Of a stretch of 64,000 nt of DNA, positions 9,108 through 18,395 are shown in pieces. The stretch is from Sphingomonas sp. Leaf22 (GTDB lineage: Bacteria; Pseudomonadota; Alphaproteobacteria; Sphingomonadales; Sphingomonadaceae), in the NCBI RefSeq assembly GCF_001421715.1, contig NZ_LMKP01000005.1, positions 1 through 64,000 of the forward strand. Reading direction: 5' to 3'. Every line of letters starts with the position of its first letter. Positions within the stretch are counted from its first letter, which is position 1. The position numbers were made by a program, and so were the translations under genes. Below the pieces are notes generated by a model, which did not search any database, was not told the origin of the DNA, and saw only the letters and a list, made by a program, of their open reading frames with translations.

Positions 9108-9410
9108 GACAGTCGCGGCGCGTTCTCATTTTGGGCGGGTAGCCTGTGCCCAAATATTGCAAAACGGGTTAGCGGTCTCCGACAGGGGCCGAACGGCATC
9201 GCGTGATCATCGACCAAAGCAGATGTCGCGTCGTTGTTGTCCAGCCTGTAACAATATTCGAAGAGCATCGAACGGAACCGCAACGGACGATCGACCGCGC
9301 GTCATGGATCTCTGATCCCGCCGGCGATCCATATTCTTACGAAATGCGCGACGCAGGCTGACGCGACGATGGTTGCGGACGGTCCGTTCGTGCGCATGGG
9401 GGGAAGATAC
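9108..9410. other. intergenic region upstream of RTX gene
   Basis: These 303 bases hold no credible gene. The RTX promoter must lie here. I found no clear sigma or operator motif. GGGGGGAAG just before 9411 is the ribosome-binding site. Confidence 0.4.
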
Positions 9411-12400
9411 ATGCCAGTTTTGAAATCGTCGCTCGGGCTGTTCGGCAAGGATGCCGGATCGGCGCTGGAGTATGACTTTGCCAATTTCGGGTTTTCGGAC
9501 AGCGGTCAGGGATCGGTGTCCGATTCCTACGATATCGGGGTCGCGGGGGCGGACTATGAACTGGGCGTTCGCTACGACCTGGCGTTCGGGTTGATCGGCA
9601 AGGCGCATCTCGACCTCGGCCGGATCGACGGCACCTTGTCCTATACCGACGATGCCGTCGTATCCGACGCGGCGACGGTCGATGGAACCGTCCGGGCGTT
9701 CGTCGACACCTCCGCCTCCTCGATTGACGAGAGCAGTTTCGAGGTAACCGGCCCCGATGCCGCGGAAAGCTATATCTCGATCGACATGATGGCCAAGGTG
9801 AAGGCGGATGTCTTCGGCCATTTCGGCGGCTGGTACGACATCGGGCTCGACTGGAACAGCGGCAAGACCGAATTCGACGAGAACGTCGTCGACCTGAATA
9901 TCCAGGAGGAGGTGTTCAAGGTCACCGCCGCCGATCTTGGCGGGGCGGATGGCGAATTGTACCGCGTCGATCTGGACTTCGCCGAAATCGCGGCCGGTCT
10001 GCCGGTCTTCGACTATGACGACATCGTCGCCGATGGCGATGGACCGCTGGCGACCTTGACCATGACCGGCACGTCGTCGCCGTTCCTGACGGTGGAGGTC
10101 GATATCGACTCGTTCCTGCTGCCGGAGGGCAATTCCTTCGACTACGAAGTCGACCTGCTCGACGATACCATCACCTTCGGTGTCGATCTGGGCATCCTCG
10201 ATGCGAAGCTGGTCGCAACCGCTTCGTTCAAGCAGGAGATTACCTGGACCCCCGATATCGACGTGACGATGACGTCGTCGTTCGGCGAAGAATTGAAGGG
10301 CGATCTCGGCGACGTCTTCGAATTCACCACGCCGGAAGGGGAAGGCACGTTCAAGGTTACCGCCGTCTATCATGCGAGCGTGATGGTCGGCACGGTGACG
10401 TCGCTCGTCCTCGCGACCGCGGTCGACTGGAAAATGCTGTATGGCGAGGCGTTCGTCGCGATCGACGTGCTGGGCTATCAGGACAAATGGGGATTCGATA
10501 TCAGCCTGATCGAGGGGTCGATCCCGCTCGGCCCCGACATCAGCTTCGAACTGTTCAACGACGAAAGCGTCTACACGCTGGAGACGATCACCCGCGAATA
10601 TGATGTCGCGTACGAGAATTTCGTGACCGCGGCGTCGGGCCGCGACCTGAAACTGACCACGCACCAGCTGGAGGTGGTCGGCGGCGATATCGACAACGTC
10701 ATCACCGGAAACGCGCTCGACAATATCCTGTCCGGGCGGGGCGGCGACGATCGGCTGAACGGCGGCGGCGGCGTCGATACCCTGATCGGCGGCACGGGCG
10801 ACGACATCTATGTCGTCGATACCGCGACGGATAGCGTCGTCGAACTGGCCGATGAAGGGTCCGATCTGGTCATTTCCTCGGTCGATTATATGCTGGGCAT
10901 GAACGTCGAGAATCTGACGCTTGCCGGCGATGCGCTGCACGGCATCGGCAACGCGCTCGACAACGTCCTTACCGGCTCGTCGGGCAACAACAGCCTTGCG
11001 GGCAATGCCGGCAACGACACGCTGGACGGTGGCGAGGGCAATGACACGCTCGACGGCGGTGTCGGCGACGACGTCTATGTGGTCGATGCGATCGGTGATG
11101 TCGTCCTGGAACAGGCCGATGCCGGGACCGACACGGTTCGTTCGGCGCTGACCACGTACACGCTGGGCGCGAATATCGAGAACCTGATCTTCGGAGGAGC
11201 CGGTGCCTTTACCGGGTCGGGCAACGCCGCAGCCAATAGCGTGACCGGCGGCGCGGGGAACGACATGCTCGACGGCAAGGCAGGCGCGGATACGCTGGTC
11301 GGCCATGGCGGTGACGACACCTATGTCGTCGACAACGTCGGCGACGTCGTGGTCGAGGCGACGGGCGAAGGCACCGACCGGATCGTCGCCAGCGTCGATT
11401 ACACCCTCGCCGCGAATGTCGAGGATCTGCTGCTGGCCGTCGGCGCGACCACCGGCATCGGCAACGATCTCGACAACCGGCTGACCGGCAACGCCGCCGC
11501 CAATATGCTGCGCGGCGCGGGTGGCAACGACTATCTCGATGGCGGCAGCGGCAACGACGCGCTGTTCGGCGGCAGCGGTGACGACAGCTATGTGGTCGAC
11601 GCGGCGGGGGACGTCATCACCGAACTGGGCGACGAGGGCACCGATCTGGTCCTGTCGAACATCGCCTCCTACACCCTGTCCGCCAATGTCGAGAATCTGA
11701 CGCTGATCGGTGTCAAGGCGGTGACCGGCACCGGCAACGCCCTCGACAACGTCCTGATCGGCAATGCCGCGAAGAACACCCTGCGCGGAGAGGCGGGCGA
11801 CGATTATCTCGACGGACAGGGCGGGAACGACGCGCTGATCGGTGGCGACGGCAACGACGTGTATGTCGTCGACAGCCTCGGCGACACCGTGACCGAGCGT
11901 TCCAATGCCGGGACCGACACGATCGAGACGGCATTGGCCACCTATACGCTGAAGGCCAATGTCGAGAACCTCGTCTACACCGGCACCGGCAATTTCACCG
12001 GCACCGGCACGTCCGCCAACAACCTGATCAGCGGCGGTCAGAACCATGACTATCTGAACGGCGGCGACGGCCTCGACACGATGATCGGCTATGACGGAAA
12101 CGACACCTATGTCGTCAGCCGTGCGGAAGACATCGTGATCGAAGCGGTCAATGGCGGGATCGACGAAGTCCTCAGCGCGGCCGACAATTACCTGCTGGCC
12201 ACCAATGTCGAGAATCTTCGCCAGATCGGCAATGCCAGGAACGCGACCGGCAACGCGCTGGCCAACGTCATCGTCGGCAATGGCGGTGCCAACATCCTCG
12301 ATGGCGGCGCAGGTGCCGACGAACTGCGCGGCGGCAGCGGCAAGGACACCTTCGTCTTCCGCGCGGGCGAAACCGTCGCCGGCGACCGGGTAGCCGATTT

Positions 12401-12593
12401 CAGCGGCGCGGGTGCCGCAAGTGGCGACAAATTGCTGTTCCTCGGCTTCGGTTCGGGTGCCACGATCGCGCAGGTGGGGCTGAGCGACTATTACACGATC
12501 CAGAGCGCCACCCACCAGGCCGTGACGATCCAGCTGATGGGCGTGTATAATCTGAACACGGGCACGGGCAGCAACGACTATCTGTTCGGGTAA
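9411..12593 (+). CDS. RTX-repeat calcium-binding protein, probable type I export
   Basis: The 1060-residue protein has no N-terminal signal peptide and no cysteine. Residues 1 to about 425 are acidic, rich in Asp, Thr and Val and likely beta-structured; I recognise no family. From about 430 to the end run six long repeats of 82-91 residues, each combining GGxGNDxLDGG-type RTX nonapeptides (calcium sites), GDDxYVVDxxGDxVxE and a YTLxANVENLxL strand. The C-terminus ends NDYLFG. Such proteins are normally exported by type I systems that read a C-terminal signal, but no ABC/HlyD-type exporter lies nearby. I chose the ATG at 9411 because GGGGGGAAG precedes it; an earlier ATG at 9396 overlaps that site. 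Surface adhesin, S-layer-like protein or enzyme are all possible. Confidence 0.8.
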   Translation: MPVLKSSLGLFGKDAGSALEYDFANFGFSDSGQGSVSDSYDIGVAGADYELGVRYDLAFGLIGKAHLDLGRIDGTLSYTDDAVVSDAATVDGTVRAFVDTSASSIDESSFEVTGPDAAESYISIDMMAKVKADVFGHFGGWYDIGLDWNSGKTEFDENVVDLNIQEEVFKVTAADLGGADGELYRVDLDFAEIAAGLPVFDYDDIVADGDGPLATLTMTGTSSPFLTVEVDIDSFLLPEGNSFDYEVDLLDDTITFGVDLGILDAKLVATASFKQEITWTPDIDVTMTSSFGEELKGDLGDVFEFTTPEGEGTFKVTAVYHASVMVGTVTSLVLATAVDWKMLYGEAFVAIDVLGYQDKWGFDISLIEGSIPLGPDISFELFNDESVYTLETITREYDVAYENFVTAASGRDLKLTTHQLEVVGGDIDNVITGNALDNILSGRGGDDRLNGGGGVDTLIGGTGDDIYVVDTATDSVVELADEGSDLVISSVDYMLGMNVENLTLAGDALHGIGNALDNVLTGSSGNNSLAGNAGNDTLDGGEGNDTLDGGVGDDVYVVDAIGDVVLEQADAGTDTVRSALTTYTLGANIENLIFGGAGAFTGSGNAAANSVTGGAGNDMLDGKAGADTLVGHGGDDTYVVDNVGDVVVEATGEGTDRIVASVDYTLAANVEDLLLAVGATTGIGNDLDNRLTGNAAANMLRGAGGNDYLDGGSGNDALFGGSGDDSYVVDAAGDVITELGDEGTDLVLSNIASYTLSANVENLTLIGVKAVTGTGNALDNVLIGNAAKNTLRGEAGDDYLDGQGGNDALIGGDGNDVYVVDSLGDTVTERSNAGTDTIETALATYTLKANVENLVYTGTGNFTGTGTSANNLISGGQNHDYLNGGDGLDTMIGYDGNDTYVVSRAEDIVIEAVNGGIDEVLSAADNYLLATNVENLRQIGNARNATGNALANVIVGNGGANILDGGAGADELRGGSGKDTFVFRAGETVAGDRVADFSGAGAASGDKLLFLGFGSGATIAQVGLSDYYTIQSATHQAVTIQLMGVYNLNTGTGSNDYLFG
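10690..12350 (+). repeat. tandem RTX-coding repeats, six units of about 246-272 bp
   Basis: The TATGT(C/G)GTCGA/AGC core recurs near 10810, 11078, 11322, 11590, 11860 and 12106. Unit lengths are uneven and reading frame is kept throughout. The repeats are protein-level duplications that have diverged, so they are not a CRISPR array or recent expansions. Confidence 0.8.
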
Positions 12594-12614
12594 ATCGCGT
12601 CATCGAACGCGGGG

Positions 12615-12656
12615 CAGGAGCAGCGATGGGCAATTTCCTGCCCATCGCTGCTCCTG
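12615..12656. terminator. 18-bp perfect hairpin between convergent genes
   Basis: CAGGAGCAGCGATGGGCA (12615-12632) pairs perfectly with 12639-12656 around a 6-base loop (ATTTCC). It lies 21 bases after the RTX stop and before the 3' end of copD on the other strand. That position fits a bidirectional transcription terminator, although no long T-run follows. Confidence 0.75.
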
Positions 12657-12706
12657 ATATTGGAAACTACCGAACGAGCGGGTTTCGAGCCGGCACAGGT
12701 CCGCTG

Positions 12707-13555
12707 TCAGGCAGCTGCCGAGATCGGTGGTTCGAGCGTACCGGCCCAACCGATCAGCAGCACGATCAGGATGGCAGCGGCGAACTCGACCGACAGGCTG
12801 ATCCGCAGCGCGCGCACGTCGCCGCTGGCGACGAGGTGCGGGGTCAGGACGAACCGGTTGGCCGCGGCGAGCGCCAGCATCAACGCGAACAGCGCCAGCT
12901 TGGCGAGTAGCAATTGCCCGTACAGGCTGTCGCCGAGCCGGGCGACGCCATCGATGCCGACCATCATGGCGGCGTTGACGATGCCGGTCAGCAGGATCGT
13001 GGCGACGATCGCCGTGCCAATCCCCGCAAAGCCCGCAAGCGCATCCCCGGTCCGCGCCGATCGGCGTAGCGCCAGTCCGACGAACACCGCCAGCGCCCCG
13101 ATCCATGCGCCCGCTGCCAGAATATGCAGGATGTCGGGCACCAGATGCAGCAAGCCCACCGCCCCCTCGTGCATCGCGCCATGGCCGTTCCATGCCAGCG
13201 TCGCGCTGGCGATCGCAGCCAGCAGCGCGACGAGGGTGAAGCGGGGCCGTGGCACCAGCAGCGCGACCAACATCGCCACCAGCGCGGCATTGCGGATCAG
13301 GAAGGCGGTGCCCGGCGTCGTCTCACGCACCAGCATCCATAGCAGGTTGCGATCGAGCGATCCGACCCCCGCCCCGGTCATCGACGCCGCCATCAGGACG
13401 AAGGCGACCCCGGACAGGAGCAGCGCGGCGACGGTGGCGACGATCGTCCCCCGCCGCCCGGCCAGACCTTTTCGGGCGAACAGCGCCAGCCCGAACGTCG
13501 CCGGCAGCACCGCCAGCAACAGGCCGCGCACGACGACGAACGCGGCCGCGGCCAA
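12707..13555 (-). CDS. copD: CopD-family inner-membrane copper protein
   Basis: The 282-residue protein has eight or so hydrophobic helices and the CopD features LLHLVPDILHILAAGAWIGALAVF (conserved His and Trp) and ANRFVLTPHL near the C-terminus. CopD proteins work with periplasmic CopC in copper uptake or resistance across the inner membrane. No ATG is available near the 5' end; the TTG at 13555 begins two bases after the copC stop and is the likely start. The gene is the last of the receptor-DUF4198-copC-copD set. Confidence 0.85.
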   Translation of the reverse strand: MAAAAFVVVRGLLLAVLPATFGLALFARKGLAGRRGTIVATVAALLLSGVAFVLMAASMTGAGVGSLDRNLLWMLVRETTPGTAFLIRNAALVAMLVALLVPRPRFTLVALLAAIASATLAWNGHGAMHEGAVGLLHLVPDILHILAAGAWIGALAVFVGLALRRSARTGDALAGFAGIGTAIVATILLTGIVNAAMMVGIDGVARLGDSLYGQLLLAKLALFALMLALAAANRFVLTPHLVASGDVRALRISLSVEFAAAILIVLLIGWAGTLEPPISAAA

Positions 13556-13557
13556 GA

Positions 13558-13923
13558 TCAGCCCACCGTGATCGTGTAGCTGCCCGCCACCCGGTGGGTA
13601 TCGGTCGATACCACATGCCAGTCGACGCGGTAGCTGCCGCGCGGCAGCGGACGGGCGAGCGCCAGCACCAGCGAGCTGCCGTCATCGCCGAGCTTGGCGG
13701 TGGCAGGGATGCGGTGCGGCCCCATGCCCGGCATCGGCAGCATGGTCAGTTCCGCGCCCGACAGCGGCGCGACCAGCTTTTCCGAAAAGCTCAGCGTCAG
13801 CGTCCTGGGACCCGCCGCGACCTTCGCGTCGGCGGCCGGCGTCGCCGATACCAGCTTGGGATGGGCGAGTGCCGGGACGGCGAACAGGGCGGCAGCGGCG
13901 AAACCGGTCAGGATGTGACGCAT
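13558..13923 (-). CDS. copC: CopC-family periplasmic copper-binding protein
   Basis: The 121-residue precursor has a signal peptide (about 1-20, ending ALA) and a mature protein starting HPKLVSATP. That N-terminal His, LTLSFSEKLV, the Met-rich MLPMPGMG and the C-terminal DWHVVSTDTHRVAGSYTI with its copper-ligand histidines are all CopC hallmarks. It binds copper in the periplasm and probably passes it to CopD, two bases downstream. The ATG at 13923 is chosen because it gives the signal peptide. Confidence 0.92.
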   Translation of the reverse strand: MRHILTGFAAAALFAVPALAHPKLVSATPAADAKVAAGPRTLTLSFSEKLVAPLSGAELTMLPMPGMGPHRIPATAKLGDDGSSLVLALARPLPRGSYRVDWHVVSTDTHRVAGSYTITVG

Positions 13924-14002
13924 GGGGCAGAAACTCCGAAGGGGGGACGGCGAACCACCGTCCCCAGTCTGTACGCAGGCGAATCGATCGCCCCTCACCC
14001 GG

Positions 14003-14749
14003 TCATTCGGGCGCGTGCGCCAGGGTGAAGGCGAGCGTAGCGGTGTGTTCGATCCGATCATATTTCTTCGGATTGTCGCTGGGACCGGCGAACACCGCGC
14101 GCAAGACGTTCAGCCCCTGATTACGGACCGGAAAGGTGACGCTGCCATCGGCGGCGGTCTCGACTTCCTTCGCATCGGGATCGTTGACCATGTCGGCGAT
14201 CACCCGCACCCCGGCCTGTGGCTTGCCGTCGAACAGCGCGATATATGTCAGCGGCGCGCCATGTTGTTCGGGCAACGGCCCGGCCGGGACCAGTTGCAGC
14301 ACCTGATGCGGCAGCGCCGGGATGCGTCCGGTCAGCGGACCTTCGACGGCGACGGCATATTTCACCGTCTTTTCGGACAGGGTCGCATCGGGCATCTCGT
14401 CGCGGCCCTTCTTTTCGAACTCCGCCGATCCGCGCCGCGACCAGGTGCCGTTCTGAAGCACCGCGCTGACCAGTACCGGCTTGGCCACGGTATCGATCAG
14501 CACCACCGGCCCCGATACGCGCGCGGTCGCCGCGATCGGGTGGAATTGTGCGTCATAGGCGGCGATGTGTTCGGCCTGCGGCAGGCGGCGGACCATGTCG
14601 AGATCGTCGGCACCGATGCCATAGACCAGCGCGACCTGCTTGGCGCGCTGCGTGAACCAGATGCCATGGGCAAAGGAAGGGGCGGCAAGCGCGGCGATCA
14701 TGCCGGCGGCGATCCAGCGCGATGCGCGCAGCAGGCGTTCGTGGCTCAT
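14003..14749 (-). CDS. DUF4198 (NikM-like) periplasmic protein
   Basis: The 248-residue precursor has a signal peptide (about 1-27, ending SFA) and a mature start HGIWFTQRAKQ. DUF4198 proteins share this His-first mature end and are often found beside TonB receptors and metal transport genes. A second Ig-like module is suggested by PLTYIALFDGKPQAGVRVIADM and VFPVRNQGLNVLRAVF. It lies between the TonB receptor and copC on the same strand. A role in handling a metal or metal chelate in the periplasm is inferred. Confidence 0.8.
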   Translation of the reverse strand: MSHERLLRASRWIAAGMIAALAAPSFAHGIWFTQRAKQVALVYGIGADDLDMVRRLPQAEHIAAYDAQFHPIAATARVSGPVVLIDTVAKPVLVSAVLQNGTWSRRGSAEFEKKGRDEMPDATLSEKTVKYAVAVEGPLTGRIPALPHQVLQLVPAGPLPEQHGAPLTYIALFDGKPQAGVRVIADMVNDPDAKEVETAADGSVTFPVRNQGLNVLRAVFAGPSDNPKKYDRIEHTATLAFTLAHAPE

Positions 14750-14815
14750 GACACCTCACAGATCGAAGGAAGAAGGGCAACGGCCGGCGCGCTGGCGACG
14801 CCGGCCGAAGGTGGT

Positions 14816-17008
14816 TCAATAGGCGTAGCCGACCCGCACCATGAACTGGCGCGGCGCGCCGGGCAGCGTCCACAACCGCGAATAGGAGCTGGGGAAATAC
14901 TGTTCGTCGAACAGGTTCGTCACCTCGCCCGACACGCGCAGCCGCTCGGTCGGTTCGTACGACGCCATGACCCGGGTCAGCGTATAGGCGGGCAGGTAAT
15001 AGAAGTCGCCGCTGGCAAAGCGGAAGCCGGTCTCGCCCAGCCGCTTGCCGACATAGTTCACGCCCGCGCCCAGCGTCAGCCGGCTGCTGCCGATGTCGAA
15101 ATCCTTGAACAGCAGCGCGCTGCCGCTGTTCTTCGGGATGTTGAGCAGCGGATCGCCCTCGCGCAGGCCGAAGCCGAAATTGGGGTCGAGCGCGTTCTGC
15201 GCCACTTCGGCATCGACATAGGCATAGTTCAGCTGGACCCGGAACCCGGCCGGCAGGTTGCCCGACAATTCCGCCTCGACGCCCTTGCTGCGCGCCTTGC
15301 CCACCGCCAGCGAGAAATTGGCGTTGATCGGGTCGGCGGTCAGCACATTGTCCTTCGTCGTCTTGAAGAAGGCGAGCGTCCCCGTCAGCCGCTTGCGCAG
15401 CAGCGAGATCTTCGCCCCGGCCTCATAGGACACGGTGCGTTCGGGTTCGAAGGCGTTGTTGCCGGCGTCGGTGCCGTTGTTCGGACGGAAGCCGCGACCG
15501 TAATTGGCGTATAGCGAGAAATCGTCCCCCAACAGATAGGTTGCGCCGACCGACGGGCTGAACGCGGTCTTCGACTGCATGGTCCGGCGATTGGCGATCC
15601 GGTCGTCGACGATCTGTTCGAATTCGTCATAGCGTCCCCCGAAGCGGATCTTGAGCGCATCGGTCACGTCGACCTGATCCTGCAGATACCCGCCCCAGCT
15701 ATATTGCCGTTCGCGATAACTCTGGAACGCGCCTGCGGCCGGCAGCTTGCCATAGACCGGATCGAAGATGTTGATGCGGTTGCCGAGCGTGAAGTTGCCG
15801 ACCGCCTGCGCCGCGATGGCGGGCGGGCGATACCGGTTCTGGACGATGTCGAGTTCGTAATCGTCCCAGTCGGCACCGACGATCATGTGATGGCCGATCG
15901 GTCCGGTCGTGAATTCGCCGCTGAGTTCGCCGCGAAAGGTCAGGTCGGTGGTCGAATAATCGCGCACGCGGCGCTGGCGCGACAGGGTCGTGCCGTCGGT
16001 GTACAGCCGCTGGCGACCGGCGGCGAGTTCCGCCTCGGTCGACGAGCCGCGGAAGAACGTGTCGCGATAGCCGACGCCCAGCACCAGCGACCAGTCGGGG
16101 CTGAAGTCATGCTGCAACTGCGCCTGGTGCCCCATGGCGCGGACATGGACCGGCCCGTCGCCCGGTTCGCCGAAAAAGCGTTCGCGCGGGACGAGCTTCA
16201 GATCGCCGGTCGGCGCGACGATGCCGCGATCGAACGTCACCTTCTGATCGATGAATTCGAATTCGTAGCTGATCGAACTGTCCCGTCCGAGCTTGGCGAG
16301 GATCGACGGCGTGACCGTGACCTTCTCGCTCGACACGAAATCGCGGAAGCTGTCGGCGGACTCGGCCGCCCCGGTCACGCGCACCGCGACGCGGTTCGAC
16401 AGCGGCACGTTGATATCGCCTTCGCTGCGGAAATTGTTGAAGCTGCCCGCCGAGAAGGTCGCGCCACCGTGCAGGTCGAACCCCGGCTTCTTGGTGATGA
16501 TGTTGACGGTGCACCCCGGCTCGCCACGACCGAACAGCGACGAATTGGGACCCTTCAGCACCTGGATCTGCTGGACGTTCGACGTGTCGCGCCCGCCGCC
16601 ATAGCCGCGCGCGGCATTGAAGCCGTTGACCAGATAGTTGCTGCCGCTGCTCTCGTCGCCGGTGAAACCGCGACAGGCGAACACGTCGAACAGGCCGCCG
16701 AAATTATTCTGCCGCGCGATGCCGGTCGCGAAATCGAGCGCGTTGTCGAGCCGGGTGATGCCGGCATCCTTCAGCGTTTCCGACGACAGGATCTGGATGC
16801 TCTGCGGCACCTCGATCGTCGGGACGTTCGCGACATATTGCTGGCGAACCCCCTCGACCACGATTTCGCTCTCGCCGGGCTGCCCCGCCTCCTCGGGCGC
16901 GCTCGCCGACGCGGTCGCTGCGGCGGTCAGTTCCTGTGCCGACACCGTGGTCGGTGCCAGAAGCGCCAGATTGGCGACGGTGAAGAAAAGCAGATGTCGG
17001 TTGCGCAT
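14816..17008 (-). CDS. TonB-dependent siderophore-type receptor, probable metal uptake
   Basis: The 730-residue outer-membrane receptor has a signal peptide (1-24), a TonB-box-like ESEIVVEG (47-54), a plug domain (IEVPQSIQILSSE, then FACRGFTG and GRGEPGCTVNIITKKPG) and a 22-strand barrel ending in VRVGYAY with an aromatic terminus. It belongs to the FecA/FhuA-like siderophore class. Its only two cysteines are C112 and C166, both in the plug; C166 replaces the glycine of the usual GEPGG. The ATG at 17008 follows a GGGGG site. Neighbouring DUF4198, copC and copD suggest copper or a copper chelate rather than ferric siderophore, but that is context only. Confidence 0.88.
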   Translation of the reverse strand: MRNRHLLFFTVANLALLAPTTVSAQELTAAATASASAPEEAGQPGESEIVVEGVRQQYVANVPTIEVPQSIQILSSETLKDAGITRLDNALDFATGIARQNNFGGLFDVFACRGFTGDESSGSNYLVNGFNAARGYGGGRDTSNVQQIQVLKGPNSSLFGRGEPGCTVNIITKKPGFDLHGGATFSAGSFNNFRSEGDINVPLSNRVAVRVTGAAESADSFRDFVSSEKVTVTPSILAKLGRDSSISYEFEFIDQKVTFDRGIVAPTGDLKLVPRERFFGEPGDGPVHVRAMGHQAQLQHDFSPDWSLVLGVGYRDTFFRGSSTEAELAAGRQRLYTDGTTLSRQRRVRDYSTTDLTFRGELSGEFTTGPIGHHMIVGADWDDYELDIVQNRYRPPAIAAQAVGNFTLGNRINIFDPVYGKLPAAGAFQSYRERQYSWGGYLQDQVDVTDALKIRFGGRYDEFEQIVDDRIANRRTMQSKTAFSPSVGATYLLGDDFSLYANYGRGFRPNNGTDAGNNAFEPERTVSYEAGAKISLLRKRLTGTLAFFKTTKDNVLTADPINANFSLAVGKARSKGVEAELSGNLPAGFRVQLNYAYVDAEVAQNALDPNFGFGLREGDPLLNIPKNSGSALLFKDFDIGSSRLTLGAGVNYVGKRLGETGFRFASGDFYYLPAYTLTRVMASYEPTERLRVSGEVTNLFDEQYFPSSYSRLWTLPGAPRQFMVRVGYAY

Positions 17009-17221
17009 TTGAACCCCCAAGCGTGAAACGGCTATCGCGTCGTCCTCGACCTGATGGCGTCCCGACCTTCGTCCCGGTTCCGATAAACCGGCTGGTCGAT
17101 GTAGCGCCACCTCTGCGGCATCTGCATCATGCGGGGGGGCTTCAAGCATTTTGTTGCGAAGCTGTGACACCTTCGGAACGAAATGCGGCTTTGGGCGTGG
17201 TCCGCCCACGCATTCGTGCCG

Positions 17222-18376
17222 TCAGCCGGCGGGAAGCTGCTGGCGCGCCAGTTCGGCGAACCATGCGATGCCGATCGGCGTCACGGCGTCGTTGAAGTCA
17301 TAGGCCGGGTGATGGAGCGCCGCGACATGGGTGTCGTCGCGCTGGCCCATCCACAGATAGGCACCGGGCCGGGCGCGCAGCATGAACGCGAAGTCCTCCG
17401 ACGTGAACGCCGGGGCCGGTGCTTCCTGCGCATCGCCGCACACCGCCTGCGCCGCCGCCAGCGCGATCGCGGCGCTTTCGGCATCGTTCACCGTGGCGGG
17501 ATAATAGCGGATATACTCGACCGCGATCTGCGTCTCGCTCGACCGTGCGACCCCGTCGCAGATCGCCCGCAGCGACTCCTCGATCCGGTCCTGCACGTCC
17601 GGCGAAAAGGTGCGGACGGTGCCGGTCAGCGTCACCGTCGCCGGAATGACGTTGTGCGAATCGCCACCATGCACCTTGGTCACCGACAGCACCGCGCTTT
17701 CGGTCGGGGGCAGGCGGCGGGCGACGATGGTGTTCAGCTGCTGGACCAATGTCGCCGCGGCAAGGATCGCGTCGGGCGTCTGGTGCGGCATGGCAGCATG
17801 GCCGCCCTTGCCCGAAATGGCGATTTCGAACCGGTCGGCGGCGGCCATGATCGGCCCCGGCCGGGTACGCGCGCTGCCCAGCGGCAGGTCGGGCCAGTTA
17901 TGCAGCGCGAACACCCGGTCGCACGGAAAGCGATCGAACAGCCCGTCGCGGACCATCGCATCGGCCCCGCCCTGCCCTTCCTCGGCCGGCTGGAAGATGA
18001 AATGGATCGTGCCCGAAAAGTCGCGCGTCTTCGCCAGATGCCGCGCCGCGCCGATCAGCGTCGCGCTGTGCCCGTCATGGCCGCAACCGTGAAACACGCC
18101 CGGCGTCTTGCTGGCATAGGGCAGGCCGGTCTGCTCGGCGAACGGCAGCGCATCCATGTCGGCACGAAAGCCGATCGCGCCGTTGCCCGGACCGTTGCGC
18201 AGCGTACCGACCACGCCCGTACCGCCGATGCCCGTCGTCACCTCCAGCCCGGCGGCACGCAGCGCCTCGGCGATGATCGCGGCGGTGCGGTGTTCGGCAA
18301 AGCCCAGTTCGGGGTGCGCATGCAGGTCGCGGCGCAACGCGGCGAGGTCGGCAAGATCCTGGTCGTCGATACGCAT
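17222..18376 (-). CDS. M20-family amidohydrolase (hippurate/N-acyl amino acid type)
   Basis: The 384-residue metallohydrolase has the M20D motifs in order: RRDLHAHPELGFAE, GFRADMDALP, HGCGHDGHSA (metal Cys/His), FQPAEEGQGGA (catalytic Glu pair), the lid-domain ISGKGGHAAMPH and HHPAYDFND with the last His ligand. Relatives hydrolyse amide bonds of N-acyl amino acids, hippurate or IAA conjugates in the cytoplasm. It starts 19 bases after the lrp-type gene, so it is probably the last gene of an aminotransferase-regulator-hydrolase operon. The exact substrate is unknown. Confidence 0.88.
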   Translation of the reverse strand: MRIDDQDLADLAALRRDLHAHPELGFAEHRTAAIIAEALRAAGLEVTTGIGGTGVVGTLRNGPGNGAIGFRADMDALPFAEQTGLPYASKTPGVFHGCGHDGHSATLIGAARHLAKTRDFSGTIHFIFQPAEEGQGGADAMVRDGLFDRFPCDRVFALHNWPDLPLGSARTRPGPIMAAADRFEIAISGKGGHAAMPHQTPDAILAAATLVQQLNTIVARRLPPTESAVLSVTKVHGGDSHNVIPATVTLTGTVRTFSPDVQDRIEESLRAICDGVARSSETQIAVEYIRYYPATVNDAESAAIALAAAQAVCGDAQEAPAPAFTSEDFAFMLRARPGAYLWMGQRDDTHVAALHHPAYDFNDAVTPIGIAWFAELARQQLPAG

Positions 18377-18395
18377 CGTCGGGCGCCTTTCGTGG

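Noticed and set aside
10690-12350. Regularly spaced repeats that resemble a CRISPR array
   Set aside because: Units are 246-272 bp, diverged, keep one reading frame and encode RTX motifs; there are no short identical repeats, unique spacers or cas genes.
9207-12515. 1102-codon open frame antisense to the RTX gene
   Set aside because: It is a shadow of the repetitive GC-rich RTX coding sequence; its translation is low-complexity and has no domain, while the plus strand has clear RTX motifs and a strong ribosome site.
17009-17221. Possible riboswitch upstream of the TonB receptor
   Set aside because: I looked for cobalamin-riboswitch boxes because they often precede receptors, but the conserved core sequence is absent.
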